DNA of 64,000 nt from Pilaira anomala (GCA_025716855.1 JAIXMQ010000054.1:62001-126000), one strand, 5' to 3'; positions 1 through 14,165 are shown, numbered from the stretch's first letter. Numbers and translations are program-made. The notes: a model not told the origin generated them from the sequence alone.

Positions 1-1
1 T

Positions 2-982
2 CGAGGTGCAGAACATGCCACAGCTGTTCATGATGGTATCAAATTTCTCGTACCATTATTAAAGAACCCATTTTTCGGTATGCAACAAACGCTTTGGCAA
101 CGTACAAGAGACGATTGTTTATTAACCGAAGATCATTACCAATTTCCATTTACAATCCAAATGCCCATGATTCAATTCCCTCCTTCCATGGAGCACACAT
201 TATATCAGTGTAGATTTGATTTATCAGCAAAACTTATTCGTACCACTTTCACTTTACCAACCGTTGTCACTCAAAGATCCATTACGTATATCCCATTTAT
301 TGAAACTTCTTTATTAAAGCAACCCATTATTGAAGAAGGTTCGGATGGTGGTTTATATGCTTCTGCAAGACTTCATTCTTTAGCCTATGTACCAGGAGAC
401 AGTATTCCAATCACAATTACCGCATCACGTAGTAATCAATCCATTAGTAGTAACAATAAGATGAGTAATAAAAGGAAAGAAGATCAACCAGCTGAGGTAA
501 ACTCTATTTTGCTTGAATTATGTGAAACCGTTGGACTCGTACAAAGTAAAGCTGTTTCTGTGACGAGAGTCGTTGCTTCCCATCTCTATAAGCCCAATGC
601 AAAAGGTTACAAATATTCCCTAGTAAACACTCAAAATGGTAGTGGCGCAGAATATCAAGTGGCTTTGCCTTTACCTGTAGATTTGACACCTTCTATTAAT
701 TACTCTAAAATTGTCAAGGTTTCATATACCTTGAGAATCAAAATTAAGAGTAATCATTCTGCTTTCTTATTAAGTTCGATTTGGAATTCAGTTGTAGATA
801 TGGAATTACCTTTAAAGATTGGAACGCTTGGTTATGGTATTCGTGCCTCTCAAGACTTGCAAGTTTATTATGTAAAAACAGAAGATTCCCCAAGATTTCT
901 TCGTTCTTTGGAGTATGAAGAATCTTTACCGCTTTATGATTCTGGTAAATTACCTGCTTATGATCCAGTTCTCATAAAGTAA
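2..982 (+). CDS. Arrestin-like (ART-type) trafficking adaptor, 5' truncated
   Basis: The open frame enters from the left edge (in frame from base 2) and ends at TAA 980-982, so the N-terminus is missing; the first ATG at 80 is probably internal. The visible part (about 326 residues) is beta-rich, with an arrestin-C-like region containing a typical 'Y.PGDSIPI' stretch (near 385-410), which in this family starts the C-terminal arrestin fold. The end of the protein carries two LPxY motifs (LPLY and LPAY, about 930-965). LPxY/PPxY motifs bind WW domains of Rsp5/Nedd4 ubiquitin ligases, so a role as an alpha-arrestin that brings the ligase to plasma-membrane transporters is inferred. No intron is seen in the visible part. 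A Lys/Ser/Asn-rich linker (about 440-500) interrupts the domain. The family call is fairly sure; which member is unknown. Confidence 0.72.
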   Translation, partial: RGAEHATAVHDGIKFLVPLLKNPFFGMQQTLWQRTRDDCLLTEDHYQFPFTIQMPMIQFPPSMEHTLYQCRFDLSAKLIRTTFTLPTVVTQRSITYIPFIETSLLKQPIIEEGSDGGLYASARLHSLAYVPGDSIPITITASRSNQSISSNNKMSNKRKEDQPAEVNSILLELCETVGLVQSKAVSVTRVVASHLYKPNAKGYKYSLVNTQNGSGAEYQVALPLPVDLTPSINYSKIVKVSYTLRIKIKSNHSAFLLSSIWNSVVDMELPLKIGTLGYGIRASQDLQVYYVKTEDSPRFLRSLEYEESLPLYDSGKLPAYDPVLIK

Positions 983-1274
983 AAAAAAAAAAAAAACGAC
1001 AAAATTTGATACCTTTTGGTTTTTATGTTACAAAAATTTTATATTTTTTCATCATCATTAGATTATAATAATCACACTATTTCCTCTTTATCATCCTGTA
1101 CATAACTACATTTATACATATCCCCCCCCATCATTATACATATAATAACTTAAATAAATATACTTTTATATTACCAACAATAATAAGTTTTGCTATGTGA
1201 TATTTTTATTTTATTTTTTTCTTTTCTTCAGTACATGTATATAATTTTTTTCTTTTTTTGGTTTTTTTTTTTTT

Positions 1275-2234
1275 TTAGTCTTCATCACCAATCTTGGGAG
1301 CTAAATAGTATCTAACGTAACCCAAGTTTTCGAGCTTATAATCAACTAAAAGAGGAACATCTGCTGACAAGTTTAAACTGACACGGTTTGAAAGAGGTGT
1401 GGCTTTTGTAAAGTTGACAAGGTATTTGATAGCAAAGGTCATGGAAACACTTTGTTGAAGTTCAATAATAGTAGCATCATCATCTTTATCAACTGAACTA
1501 TTAGCCTTCAAAGTAATAGCACCCTTACCAATTTCACCATCACTAGAGAACTTGACACCTTCCTTTGTACATTCGATAGTAACTTTAAGAACATGTATCA
1601 ATTAGATAAAAAAAAAAAAGGTGGAAACTCTTTTTTTTTTTCTTTTATTTACTTACCAGATTCACTAAGACCTTGTAAATCACGACAAATCTCTTGGAAT
1701 CTAGAAGAAGACATAGAAATAACAGCTTCATAAGTTGTCTCGGGAATACCCAAATGTTCACTATCGATATCCATCAACTTGAGATCATATTCACTGATCT
1801 TGTCACTATCTATATATAAAAAAAAAAAAAAAAACGCGTATAAAAAGTTTTTAATACATATCACAAAGCAATATTTCTTGCCCTCCCCCCCCTCCCCCCC
1901 CCTCCCCTTTCTTACCTTTACTCTCAAAGACCAAACTCAAGACATCACCATTATCATCCGCCTTAATAGTCAAGATATCATCGTTACGAGCACACTTTAA
2001 AATCTTACTCAAACTAGACAAGTTAATACCTAAAGGCAAGTTACGGTCACAACGGTAAGGGTCAAAACCATCAGAGCGCAACATCATAGCGACCAAAGCA
2101 ACGTGAGAGTTATCCATAGCTTGAAGTGCAATACCACTGTCATTACACTCAAGGTTACATTCTGTAACGAGTTCTCTGACGGCTTCAAGAAGAGACTTGA
2201 GAAGTTTGGCTTGTTGGAGACGGGCTTCAAGCAT
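1275..2234 (-). CDS. pcna: PCNA sliding clamp
   Basis: Three exons on the minus strand: 2234-1916, 1809-1657 and 1582-1275, giving 259 residues, the usual PCNA length. The trimeric clamp encircles DNA and tethers replicative polymerases, Fen1, ligase and others in the nucleus. Family signatures are the N-terminal MLEARL start, the DDGDVLSL-type turn, an interdomain connecting loop around residues 107-130 ([16 protein letters not shown]), the GVKFSS segment, and the C-terminal LAPKIGDED tail, in which the PIP-box-contacting 'LAPK' is kept. Both introns are GT-AG; the second acceptor was set by length alignment with animal PCNA. Intron 1 contains a 30-base C-rich tract (about 1881-1908). The start is the only ATG fitting the conserved N-terminus. 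MluI-box-like motifs lie about 130-175 bp upstream, suggesting G1/S transcription. Confidence 0.97.
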
Positions 2235-3120
2235 ATTCTATGAATATATATATATATTTTAGTTTTCTTTCCTTTTTTTTTCTCATTCAATAAAATAGAT
2301 CTTACAACTGAAAATTTTTGTTTAAAATTAAAGAAAAAAGAGAGAAAAAAAAAAATATTTTAAACGCGTTTGTTTAAAATTGTTTCCAGATACCTTCAAA
2401 TCGTGACACGCGCCATTGAAGCTCCGTGATTGGCGTCATCACTTTGGATGTAAGTAAGTAGCTGAAAGCAAAGCGTAAATAGAAACATTGATACTATTCA
2501 TCTTTTGCTTTAGGCAGACCTTGTAAAAAAAAAAAGTGATTCTTATCTTTTGATCAATTGATCTCTTTAAACACTTTTTGTGTCAATTGAAAGTCTGTTC
2601 AGTATACTTATAATTAAAAAAAAAAGACGAATTAATTTGATAAAAAAAAAAAAAAACTTCAGGTACAGTAGTAGTTAGAGAAAAAAGGTTGGTTACTTTA
2701 ATGTATGATGTTGTTAATTGCAAGAGAGTGGTACGAGTATTTATATCTCCTTGAAAAATAAAAAAGCAGTATAGTTGGAAATCTTTACCCCCCTCCCCTA
2801 GAATGAATAGACATCATGACCTTCTTTTTAAACGAAATCAATTCGAGTTTCATATATCAACCATTTCAACGTATTGATACATAATAAAAGGACTGTATGT
2901 ATCTATTTAAAAAAGCTTAAGGACTTTTTACACTTTTTCATTCAAAAAGCCAAGCGGTGGTATATACATATACATAATATATTATTTACACTTGCATTGA
3001 GCGGCGACTAAAAAGGTGTGGGCTATTGTGTGAGTATTTTATTTTATATATTTTTTCGTGATTATTATAATACTTCCGGTTTTCTTTTTTCTTTTTTCTT
3101 TTTTATAAAAAAAAATAATA
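2235..3120. other. Divergent intergenic region pcna / mvp1
   Basis: About 890 bp between two divergently transcribed genes. It holds the MluI-box-like motifs near PCNA and several poly-A/T tracts; the last 60 bp before the mvp1 ATG are T-rich then A-rich, typical of promoters in this window. No ORF of substance or RNA gene was seen. Confidence 0.6.
2364..2413 (-). promoter_or_regulatory. MluI cell-cycle-box-like motifs upstream of PCNA
   Basis: An exact ACGCGT lies at 2364-2369, and a second ACGCG core with adjoining GGCGC (E2F/MBF-like on the minus strand) at 2408-2413, about 130-180 bp before the PCNA start. In ascomycete yeasts MBF binds ACGCGT in PCNA and other S-phase promoters. That the same factor acts here is inferred. 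A third ACGCGT sits inside PCNA intron 1 (1834-1839). Confidence 0.45.
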
Positions 3121-3831
3121 ATGCAGAATAACTTTGAACATATCTTAAGTCCCGATTTTAACGATCCTTTACAATACTTTGATACATCACCTTCTTTATC
3201 GAGAACGACACCACCTATCTATGCTGATGATCCTTGGACTTCTTCCACTCCTTCTTCATATAATCCTTCCCGAGAAATATCGCATAATAATAATTATTTT
3301 ACTCAACATGATGATAAACAACATAAAGATACTTTTGGTTCTGAATTGACTGCTTCGAATGTCTTGTGTAATAATAAAAAAAATCACCTTTTATAATAAT
3401 CCTTTTCTTAATATATCTTATAGTGGGCGTAGATATCCCAGAAATATATTCTGAGATATACTGTCGATCAGATCCACATAATGAAAAGATAGACGTAAAA
3501 TCATTAGATATTATACTAGACCAATTATCGGGCTTACCAATTCATACTCGTCAAGAGGTAAGAAAAATAAAAAATAAAATATCTATTAAAAGAGAGAGGA
3601 CGACTCCCTAACACAAAAGATAAAAACCAGGTCATTCGTTTAGTTACGTCTCCTGAAGCTGAATATGTTACACGTAATGAATTTAACTCTTTCTTAGCTT
3701 TAATAGCCTGTGGACAGAAAAACTTGGGTAATAAATAATAACAAATAATAAAATAACTATAAACGTATTAAAATCATTTTCTAAAAAGAATTATCATTGG
3801 AAACTATATATCAACACAGGAATGGTAAAAA

Positions 3832-3867
<36 letters not shown>

Positions 3868-5514
3868 AAAAACCCTAACAGACACTTTTTAGATTTACCA
3901 ATACCGACATTTGGTAACCTTGAATCATTCAACTTAAGAGAAACAAAACAACCAAACCCTGCTGCAACAACAACAACAACAATAGATATCAAGTCAACGC
4001 ATTATACAGATTCTTCTAGTTCAACCACAACGGCTGTGCACCAACAAGAAGAACAAGAAGCAATGAATCAATGGTTTCGAGATCTAGATCATATCACTGT
4101 TTCACGTACATTGGAAAAAGAAGGCTTTTTATTTAAACACATTAATTATGAAGTCGAAAGTGAAAAGTTGGGTTCAAAAGTATTACGTCGCTTTAGTGAT
4201 TTTTATTGGATTTGGGAAGTTTTATTAAAGAGATATCCATTTCGTATCTTGCCAAATTTACCACCTAAAAAGCTCGGAGGAAGTAAAGTAAAAAAAAAAA
4301 AAAGAGAGAACATTTGAACTTTTTTTTTTTTTGAGTGTGTCTGTGTTTGTTTTTTAACCTGTTTTCATATTAGGAGATGATGTTTTTGAAGAAAGAAGGA
4401 GAAAAGGTTTAGTAAGATTTATTAATGCTGTAGTAAGACACCCGATATTAGGCAAAGACGATCTAGTCATCGCCTTTTTAAGTCATCCGTCTGAAATCAA
4501 TTCTTGGAAAAGAGCAAATTCTCCTTCTCTAGATGAAGAATTCGTAAGAAAATCTCACAATATTGCCTATTTAGAACGTTTAGTGCCTTTGGATTTAGAT
4601 GATCGCATTAATAGAATCAAGAAAAGATTATCCGCTTCAATTCAACAATATGAACACATGTGTTTCATCATGAATCAAATGAATCGTTTAAAAAAAGCAT
4701 TAGGTACGGATTATATACGATATAGTGTTACTTTAAAGTAAGTTTTTATATATATATATATATTTATATTGTTTGTTTATTTACAATTTGTGTGTAATAT
4801 AGTTCGGTTAGTGAAGTGGAAAAAAATTGTTGGGTACCTGAATGTCAAGGATGTTCTCAAGTAGTTGCTGGTTATGGATGTATCGCAAAGTCTATGCATC
4901 AAGCAGGCGTCATTCTTACCAAGCAGGTATATATATATATATATAGGGTATAAATTACTAAAAAAAAAAAAAAGTCTTTATTCACATTTTTTTTATTTAT
5001 CAAAAGGCAATTGCAACAGGCGATAGTATAGTAGAAAGTTTGAAACGTCAAAGAGATCTTTTAGAATCATTTAGGGTAAAAATATATATATATATATATA
5101 TATCTACTGTAAACAGTAATTTAATACTATTTACAGGAACTATTGGATCGTAGAGAAAGAATGAGTCCAGTTCCTAGTGACGTTTTAGCAAGACAAGTTG
5201 CAAGATATAAAAAAGGCAAAATTCAACCGTCGCTTGCGCATGATGACGATCATACCAATACACCTGAACAAATTCATCAAGCAACTTGGGATGAAGCAAC
5301 TGGATTAACACTATCACAACAACGAGATATTTTTATCAAGTACTGTTTTATCGCCGAGTTATCTTATCTTCATAAACAACAAGCAAGCGTTTCTCTCATG
5401 TACAACACGTACGTTCGTGATGAAGTAAGGTATGCAAGACAATGGAGCGAACATTGGAAAAATTTAGAAGCACTAGCAAGTGAAATGCCAAATACCCCAC
5501 ACGAATTTTTATAA
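3121..5514 (+). CDS. mvp1: Sorting nexin Mvp1/SNX8-like (PX-BAR)
   Basis: Nine exons (3121-3367, 3424-3557, 3631-3727, 3789-3824, 3893-4282, 4374-4737, 4803-4926, 5007-5075, 5137-5514) join in phase to 612 residues. A low-complexity, partly EH-like N-terminal region (1-230) precedes a PX domain (about 239-345: RRFSDFYWIWEVLL, then LPPKK) and a helical BAR region to the C-terminus. Mvp1/SNX8 proteins bind PI3P on endosomes and drive retromer-linked tubulation and recycling. Family hallmarks are the RRKGLVRFINAVVRHP segment after the PX domain and the ERRERMSPVP-type C-terminal helix. Exon 4 has only 36 nt. Intron 5 is placed at GTAAAG, giving one Arg at the junction; that donor is the least certain. 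Alternative names are Mvp1 (yeast) and SNX8 (animals). Confidence 0.9.
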
Positions 5515-5547
5515 AAACAACAACATTGGTAAAAACAATAGCCATGG

Positions 5548-5579
<32 letters not shown>

Positions 5580-5768
5580 GATTATATATTTGAAACAAAG
5601 TGTATAAAGAAATCTTTGTGTTTTTGTTCTCTTGATTTCTTTACATTTATAAAAGTATGAAATAATGATCCCTTTTTTTTTTTACGTAAAAAAAAAAAAA
5701 GGATCATGTATTTACATTCTGAAGGCTTTTTTTTTTTTCTAAAAAAAAAAAGTTATTTTTAACATAAC

Positions 5769-7225
5769 TTAGTAGAAACCCTTACAGTGGTTGTCACAGA
5801 CTTCACGAAGCTTGGCTTCGAGTTCCTTGGAGATGACACCTTGAGTACGAATTTCCTCGAGAATTTCCTTTTGTTGAGTAGCGAAATGGCTAATGAAATC
5901 CTTTTCCCAATCAACGACCTTACCAACGGGGATCTTATCGAGATAACCGTTGACACCAGCAAAGATGATAGGCACTTGAGCTTGGATAGATAAAGGAGAG
6001 TATTGAGGTTGCTTGAGCAATTCAGTGAGACGAGCACCACGGTTTAACAAGAATTGAGTGGATGCATCCAAATCAGAACCGAATTGTGCGAATGCAGCAA
6101 CTTCACGATATTGGGCCAAGAAAAGCTTCATGGAACCAGCAACTTGCTTCATAGCTTTGGTTTGAGCAGCGGATCCGACACGAGAGACGGAAAGACCGAC
6201 GTTAATAGCGGGACGAATACCCTTGAAGAAAAGTTCGGCTTCCAAGAAAATTTGTCCATCCGTAATGGAAATAACGTTCGTGGGAATATAAGCAGAGACA
6301 TCACCACCTTGTGTTTCAATGATGGGAAGGGCGGTCATGGATCCGTAACCGAAGGCCTTGTTCATCTTGGCTGCACGTTCCAAAAGACGGGAATGAAGAT
6401 AGAAAACATCACCAGGGTAAGCTTCACGACCAGGAGGACGACGAAGCAAGAGTGACATTTGACGGTAAGCAACAGCTTGCTTGGACAAATCATCATAAAT
6501 GATCAAAGAGTGACGACCGTTATCACGGAACCATTCACCAAAGGCGGCACCGGAGAAAGGAGCAAGATATTGAAGAGGTGCAGCTTCAGAAGCAGTGGCA
6601 GCAACAACAATAGTATACTTCATGGCATCGTTCTCTTCAAGCGTACGGACCAATTGAGCAACTGTAGAACGCTTTTGACCAACGGCAACGTAGATACAGT
6701 ACAACTTCTTGGCTTCATCAGAACCGTTGTTCCAGTTCTTTTGGTTCAAGATAGTATCGAGTGCAACAGCGGTCTTACCTGTTTGACGATCACCAATAAT
6801 CAATTCACGTTGACCACGACCAATAGGGACCATGGAATCAACAGACTTGATACCGGTTTGCATAGGCTCGTTTACGGAGTGACGAGGTAAAATACCAGGT
6901 GCCTTTACTTGGACACGAGAACGACCAACGGTCTCGAGAGGTCCCTTACCATCAATAGGGTTACCGAGAGCATCAACAACACGACCGAGAATACCGGGAC
7001 CAATTGGGACATCAACAATAGCACCAGTACGCTTAACAGTATCACCTTCCTTAATCAAACGATCGTTACCGAAGACGACAATACCGACGTTATCAGCTTC
7101 CAAGTTAAGAGCCATACCCTTTTTTTTTTTTTAAAAAAAATAAGTATTAATATCACTTTCTTGAATTTTCTCTTTTCTCTCTCTCTTTTTAATCTCTCTC
7201 CTCTCTTTTTAATCTCTCTCTCTTT

Positions 7226-7274
<49 letters not shown>

Positions 7275-7346
7275 GATTCTTATTCTTTCTCTTTTTTTTT
7301 TTCTTCCGCACGCATTTTCGCATTAAATTTTCCTCTTTAAAATTTA

Positions 7347-7397
<51 letters not shown>

Positions 7398-8076
7398 TTG
7401 AGACCACTGGAGAATTCAACCATCTCTTCGGCTTGACAGTTCTTTAAACCGTAAACACGAGCAATACCATCACCGATGGATAAAACACGACCGGTTTCTT
7501 GGAGATCAACTTCAGAGTTGGCACCCAAGATACGTTGTTCGAGGATAGAAGAAACTTCAGAGGTAGAGGGCTTAGCGGAAGCATAACCACGAGCAGCAGT
7601 GGCAATAGCACCGAGGTTAACACGGGCCTACATATATATCATTAGCGCTCTATCATCTTTTATATTTATACATGTATATCACGTCAAGGACACAACAACA
7701 ACAACAACAACAACAAAAGAAAAAAAAAAAAAAAACTCCAGTAATTTGTTTCTATCTGCAATAATTATATATAAAGTTGTGGTTCATGGATACAAAAAAA
7801 ATTGGTTGTTTCGTGTTGTAACTAAGCGACTGATATAATCCATAAAACAATTAAAATATGCTGTCTAATTTTCCACTTTTTTTTTGCTGATAAGATAATT
7901 TTATATTACAGTAATAACGTAGTCGAAGTAAAGTAATTTTTTTTTTTTTTTTGCGTGTGTATATATGTGTGTGTCCTAAAAAAAAAAAAAAAAAAAAAAA
8001 AAAATAGTATGCTTACAGCAGGAGCCAAGCTACGGGCAGCTAAAGGACGGGCAATACGAGCAACGTTTCTAAGCAT
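5769..8076 (-). CDS. atp1: Mitochondrial F1F0 ATP synthase subunit alpha
   Basis: Three exons on the minus strand (8076-8017, 7627-7397, 7118-5769) give 546 residues, normal for the precursor. The Arg/Ala-rich N-terminus ([16 protein letters not shown]) is a mitochondrial presequence. The nucleotide-binding core has the Walker A GDRQTGKT at about 206-213 and the alpha/beta signature '[11 protein letters not shown]' further on; in alpha the site is non-catalytic and forms the hexamer with beta. Both introns are GT-AG and in phase 0. Intron 2 (7119-7396) contains a pure (CT)n run and a poly-T run of over 40 bases on the plus strand. Codon use is strongly biased to a few preferred codons, as expected of a highly expressed gene. 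It is divergent from arp2 across an 853-bp gap. Confidence 0.97.
7231..7394. repeat. (CT)n microsatellite and long poly-T inside atp1 intron 2
   Basis: Uninterrupted CT repeats at about 7231-7271, preceded by imperfect CT stretches from about 7176, and a T run at about 7349-7394. On the coding strand these are GA repeats and poly-A just after the donor site. They explain the spurious Arg/Glu and Lys reading frames there. Confidence 0.9.
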
Positions 8077-8929
8077 TGTTGTAAGTTTTTGTTAAAAAAA
8101 AAAAAGAAAAGCTGTAAGTTTTTTTTTTTCCTTTTGCCTTGTCGGTTTTAGTATAATTTTTTTTTTTTTTCGTTCCCCAGAATTTCGAGGGGTGTTTTAA
8201 AAACGAAGGGGGTGACAGGGCTCTTTAAAAGCGACTTCCGTCTACGTCATGATTTCTTGCTCTCTCTTTGTACCCAGTTATGATTGGATACTTCTCAGTG
8301 GGAACTCGCTTAAAAACTAAAGTGTTTTATCTGATTAAAAAAGAACAATTCTTTAAAAGTAGAGAGAATTTCTGCTTCAAAAGAAAGAAAGAAAAAAAAA
8401 AAAAATTAGGCGAAATTTATTTATTTTTGGGCCCGGGAAAGAAGTCTTGAATTTCTTTTCGTAGTTTCTCTTTTTTTTTAAACCTTTGCCTTCTACTAAC
8501 ACACACACACAATCCAAGTAAGATATTTTTTTATCTTCTTAAAAAGTTGTTGGCTTAAAGTAAGTGTAATACTGTTGTTTAGTATGCCGCCATATCGGGA
8601 GATTAAAAAAAAAATCCAAAAAGTATATAATGTTATTCGCATAACATCAAAAGTCATTGCCTAATGTAAGTAAAAAAAAAACTTGCAGGATATGTTAGGA
8701 TCCATATATCCTATACTAGTAAAGTAATTTGATACATATCTGCTTCAACTTTGCTTGGCAAAAAAGCTTTCTTGTGGCTACAGTGACGTCAAGAACGGAG
8801 ATTACATTCAAACTGCACTTCTCTCGTTTTGCTCTCACAGTTTTTCCATCAATACTTTTCCCTTTCTTTTTCTTTTTTTTTTTATATCTCTTTAAAGCGT
8901 TTTAAACATAAAAAAACAAACATTATAAT
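8077..8929. promoter_or_regulatory. Divergent promoter region atp1 / arp2, with a CRE palindrome
   Basis: An 853-bp gap between divergent genes. A perfect CRE-type palindrome TGACGTCA is at 8785-8792, 138 bp before the arp2 ATG. Pyrimidine-rich stretches (about 8820-8885) precede the arp2 start. No coding sequence is seen. Binding by a bZIP factor is inferred from the motif only. Confidence 0.45.
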
Positions 8930-9490
8930 ATGAACGCTTCAAATACCCTCGTTGTAGATAACGGTACTGGTGTAAGTTTCCCCCCTCCCCCCCCTTTTTT
9001 TTTTGAATAGCATACCAACAATAAGAACATACTTTCTAAGTAACGCGCTTTTCTCCATCCGAATTCTAAATATATTTTTTTCATCTAGTTTGTTAAATGT
9101 GGTTATGCAGGTTCCAATTTTCCTGAACATGTATTTCCAAGTGTGGTCGGTAGACCTATTTTACGTGCAGAGGAAAAAGTAGGCGACTTACAAGTAAAAG
9201 ATATTATGGTGGGTGATGAAGCCGCCCAACTTCGAAATATTCTTCAAATGTCTTACCCAATGGAGAACGGTATTATTCGTAACTGGGAAGATATGCGTCA
9301 TTTATGGAATTATACCTTTGATGAAATGTTAAAGATTGACCCGAGAGATTCCAAAATCTTATTAACTGAAGCTCCCATGAACCCTAAACAAAACCGTGAA
9401 AAGATGGCCGAAATCATGTTTGAAGAATATGGTTTCCAAGGTATTTATGTTGCTATTCAAGCTGTATTAACTCTTTTCGCTCAAGGTAAG

Positions 9491-9521
<31 letters not shown>

Positions 9522-10579
9522 TTCGTGTTATCACTATATATGCAATGGTATTAATGTTCTAAATATAGGTTTAATGTCTGGTGTCGTTGTTGATTCTGGT
9601 GATGGTGTTACTCATATTGCAAGTAATTTGATATATTTTAAATCAACTACAATTATTTATACTTTTTTTTTTTCATTTAGGTTCCTGTCTATCAAGGTTA
9701 TGCACCTGCTAATTTAACACGTCGTCTTGATGTTGCTGGTCGTCACGTCACTAGATACTTGATTAAATTGTTACTTCTCCGTGGTTACGCATTTAATCGT
9801 ACTGCTGATTTTGAAACCGTTCGTCAAATTAAAGAAAAGTTTAGTTATGTCAGGTACGTATCGATTATGTCTATTTAGAATACTTTTATTGATTTTATGA
9901 AAATAGTTATGATCTCGAATTAGATCAAAAATTGGGTAATGAAACTACTACGTTAGTAGAGAGTTATGAACTTCCTGATGGTCGTATCATTAAAGTTGGT
10001 TCTGAGCGTTTCGAAGCACCTGAATGTTTATTCCAACCCAACTTAATTGATGTTGAAGCACCCGGAATGGCAGGTAAAAAAAAAAAAAAAAAAGGATTAT
10101 AACAAATGGTAATGAAAGTTTGTATGTTAAATTTTTTTTTGTTTTTGTTTTATTAGAAATGCTTTTCAACACAATTCAATCTGCTGATATTGATATCCGT
10201 GCAGACCTTTATAAACACATTGTTCTCTCTGGTGGATCTACCATGTATCCCGGTTTACCCAGTCGTTTAGAAAAGGAAATGAAACAACTTTATCTTACAA
10301 ATGTATTAAACGGTGATGCTAGCAGATTAAGTGTAAGTAAAAAAAATAAGATGTACTGGAAATATATTTATTTAAATGCTTATAATTCGAATCTACAAAT
10401 AGAAATTCAAAATCAGAATTGAAGATCCTCCTAGACGTAAGCATATGGTTTACCTTGGTGGTGCTGTTCTTGCTGATATCATGAAGGATAAAGATGCATG
10501 GTGGGTCACTAAACAAGAATGGGAAGAAATGGGTCCTCGTGCATTGGATAAAATGGGTGTGTTAGGTTCAACTGCTTAA
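8930..10579 (+). CDS. arp2: Actin-related protein 2 (Arp2/3 complex)
   Basis: Seven exons (8930-8971, 9089-9485, 9569-9618, 9681-9853, 9907-10073, 10157-10332, 10403-10579) give 393 residues, matching the usual 390-395. Arp2 pairs with Arp3 to nucleate branched actin at endocytic patches. Visible hallmarks: VVDNGTG phosphate loop near the N-terminus, [53 protein letters not shown] and [18 protein letters not shown], all Arp2-specific rather than actin. Intron 3 begins with GCAAGT instead of GT; keeping phase and the conserved VPVY segment requires this GC-AG intron. Exon 1 codes for only 14 residues. Confidence 0.96.
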
Positions 10580-10647
10580 AATCTATATTATTATTATTAT
10601 TATTATCATTATTAAAATAAAAAGGGATTAAAAAGTAAATTATGATT

Positions 10648-10683
<36 letters not shown>

Positions 10684-10749
10684 AAAAAAAAAAAAAAAGG
10701 AAAAACGGAGGAGCGAATAATAGTAACGGAATAAATAAAATGATTCATT

Positions 10750-12791
<2,042 letters not shown>

Positions 12792-13106
12792 GATGTGTTG
12801 CTAAGGTTATAGAACCAAGTTTAAAAAAAAAAAAAAAATTAAAAAAAAAAATAAAAGGAAAAAGAAAAGAGAGAAAAGAAAGACAGATATATTGGGAAAG
12901 TGAAAGAGTGGAACTAACTAGTAAAAATTTCAATATAGTTCTATCTGATTGGCCTATCTAATTTTTAGACCTAAAAAAAGAAATATTATTGTAAACCGTG
13001 AGTGTTTGTTTTCACTATAAAAAGAGAGAAATAGAAAACTTTTTAAATTTTCTTTCTTTCTCTTGTTTTAACCTTTTTTTTTATTTTTTATTTATAACTT
13101 TCCATC

Positions 13107-13697
13107 ATGCTCACTTCTCCTATTAATAATACTTATGTGGTAAGAAATAGAGAGGATTTAATGACGAATCATTATGTTCTTTTTATTTAAAAATATCAAA
13201 AATTTTATTTGAAAAATAGTTTCCTCGTCGTGTTAGCTTCGACTTGAGTCATAATACAGTTCATATTTTACCTACTCTGGAAGAGTGTCGCGATGCTGCA
13301 AAGAAGCGGAGTAGAGAAGAATGGCATCGGAAGAGTCTAAACGAAGATATGTTAAGCGAAGATATTATTATCGAAATCCAAGAAGATTGCTCTGCCACTT
13401 CTCGTCATACTGACTCAGAGGAAGAAGACAACATTAAAGAATTTGAGCCAAAGAGTTGTTTAAAAAAACCACCCGTAGTAGCTGTAACTACTCCTGCTGC
13501 TTCTGCTTCTGGTGTTCCAAATACAAGAAAGAGAACAAATAGTAAAAAGAACCAAAAGAAAAGAAAGAGAACAAACTCTCATGGTAAGAAAATAATTCAC
13601 ACACACAAACATGTAAACATATAAACACATACTCAATTTTTATCACTCTACATTTTTATTTCCACCCCTAGTTACTAAAACTGTATCTGTACATTGA
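13107..13697 (+). CDS. Small basic protein with RVSF (PP1-docking-like) motif
   Basis: Not assigned to a known family. Three exons (13107-13139, 13220-13583, 13672-13697) join in phase to 140 residues. Exon 2 opens with FPRRVSFD, an exact [K/R]VxF protein-phosphatase-1 docking motif, followed by a helical, charged region (ILPTLEECRDAAKKRSREEW), an acidic patch (DSEEEDN) and a Lys/Arg-rich C-terminus that could be a nuclear signal. If intron 2 instead ended at the AG before 13720, the same frame would continue to 13979 and add a basic tail (see findings). It lies 315 bp from the divergent kinase gene. A role as a PP1 regulator is only a motif-based guess. The exon-intron signals (GTAAGA/TAG) are good. 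Confidence 0.55.
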
Positions 13698-14165
13698 ATC
13701 CATGGCGTAAATTTAGCCACTTGGCAACGGGTTCCGTTCGCTATGGAATTTATCACCATAGAGACGGCCTTCCCCATCAAGATTAATTTTCCTGTTGCCA
13801 TATCCCAATTAACTGATAACATCTTACAATTTAAATTGATAAGCTTAATCGCACGTTTTTTTAAGACACGTAAACGGAAGAAACGAAAAAAACGAAAAAA
13901 ACAAAGGCTGATTATTGCAAAAAAAGAACCTTCTTTTTTAAACATTCTTTCTTCCCCTCTTTCTTTTAATCTTTTTTAAAAAAAAAAAAATAAACTACTT
14001 TTTTTTTCATTCTTATTTCACGGGAAAACAATTACGCTGACAGATTGTGTTTCTATTTTTACCCAATCATTTTAAAATGAAATTCAAAGTATCAAAAGTC
14101 CCCCAGTACCGATTTTTCATTTGGTTTTTTTAATTCTTCCCCTTTTTGTGTACAAAAAAAAAAAA

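Noticed and set aside
5787..7229. Several plus-strand frames of 60-143 codons opposite atp1
   Set aside because: They are antisense shadows of a highly conserved, codon-biased gene.
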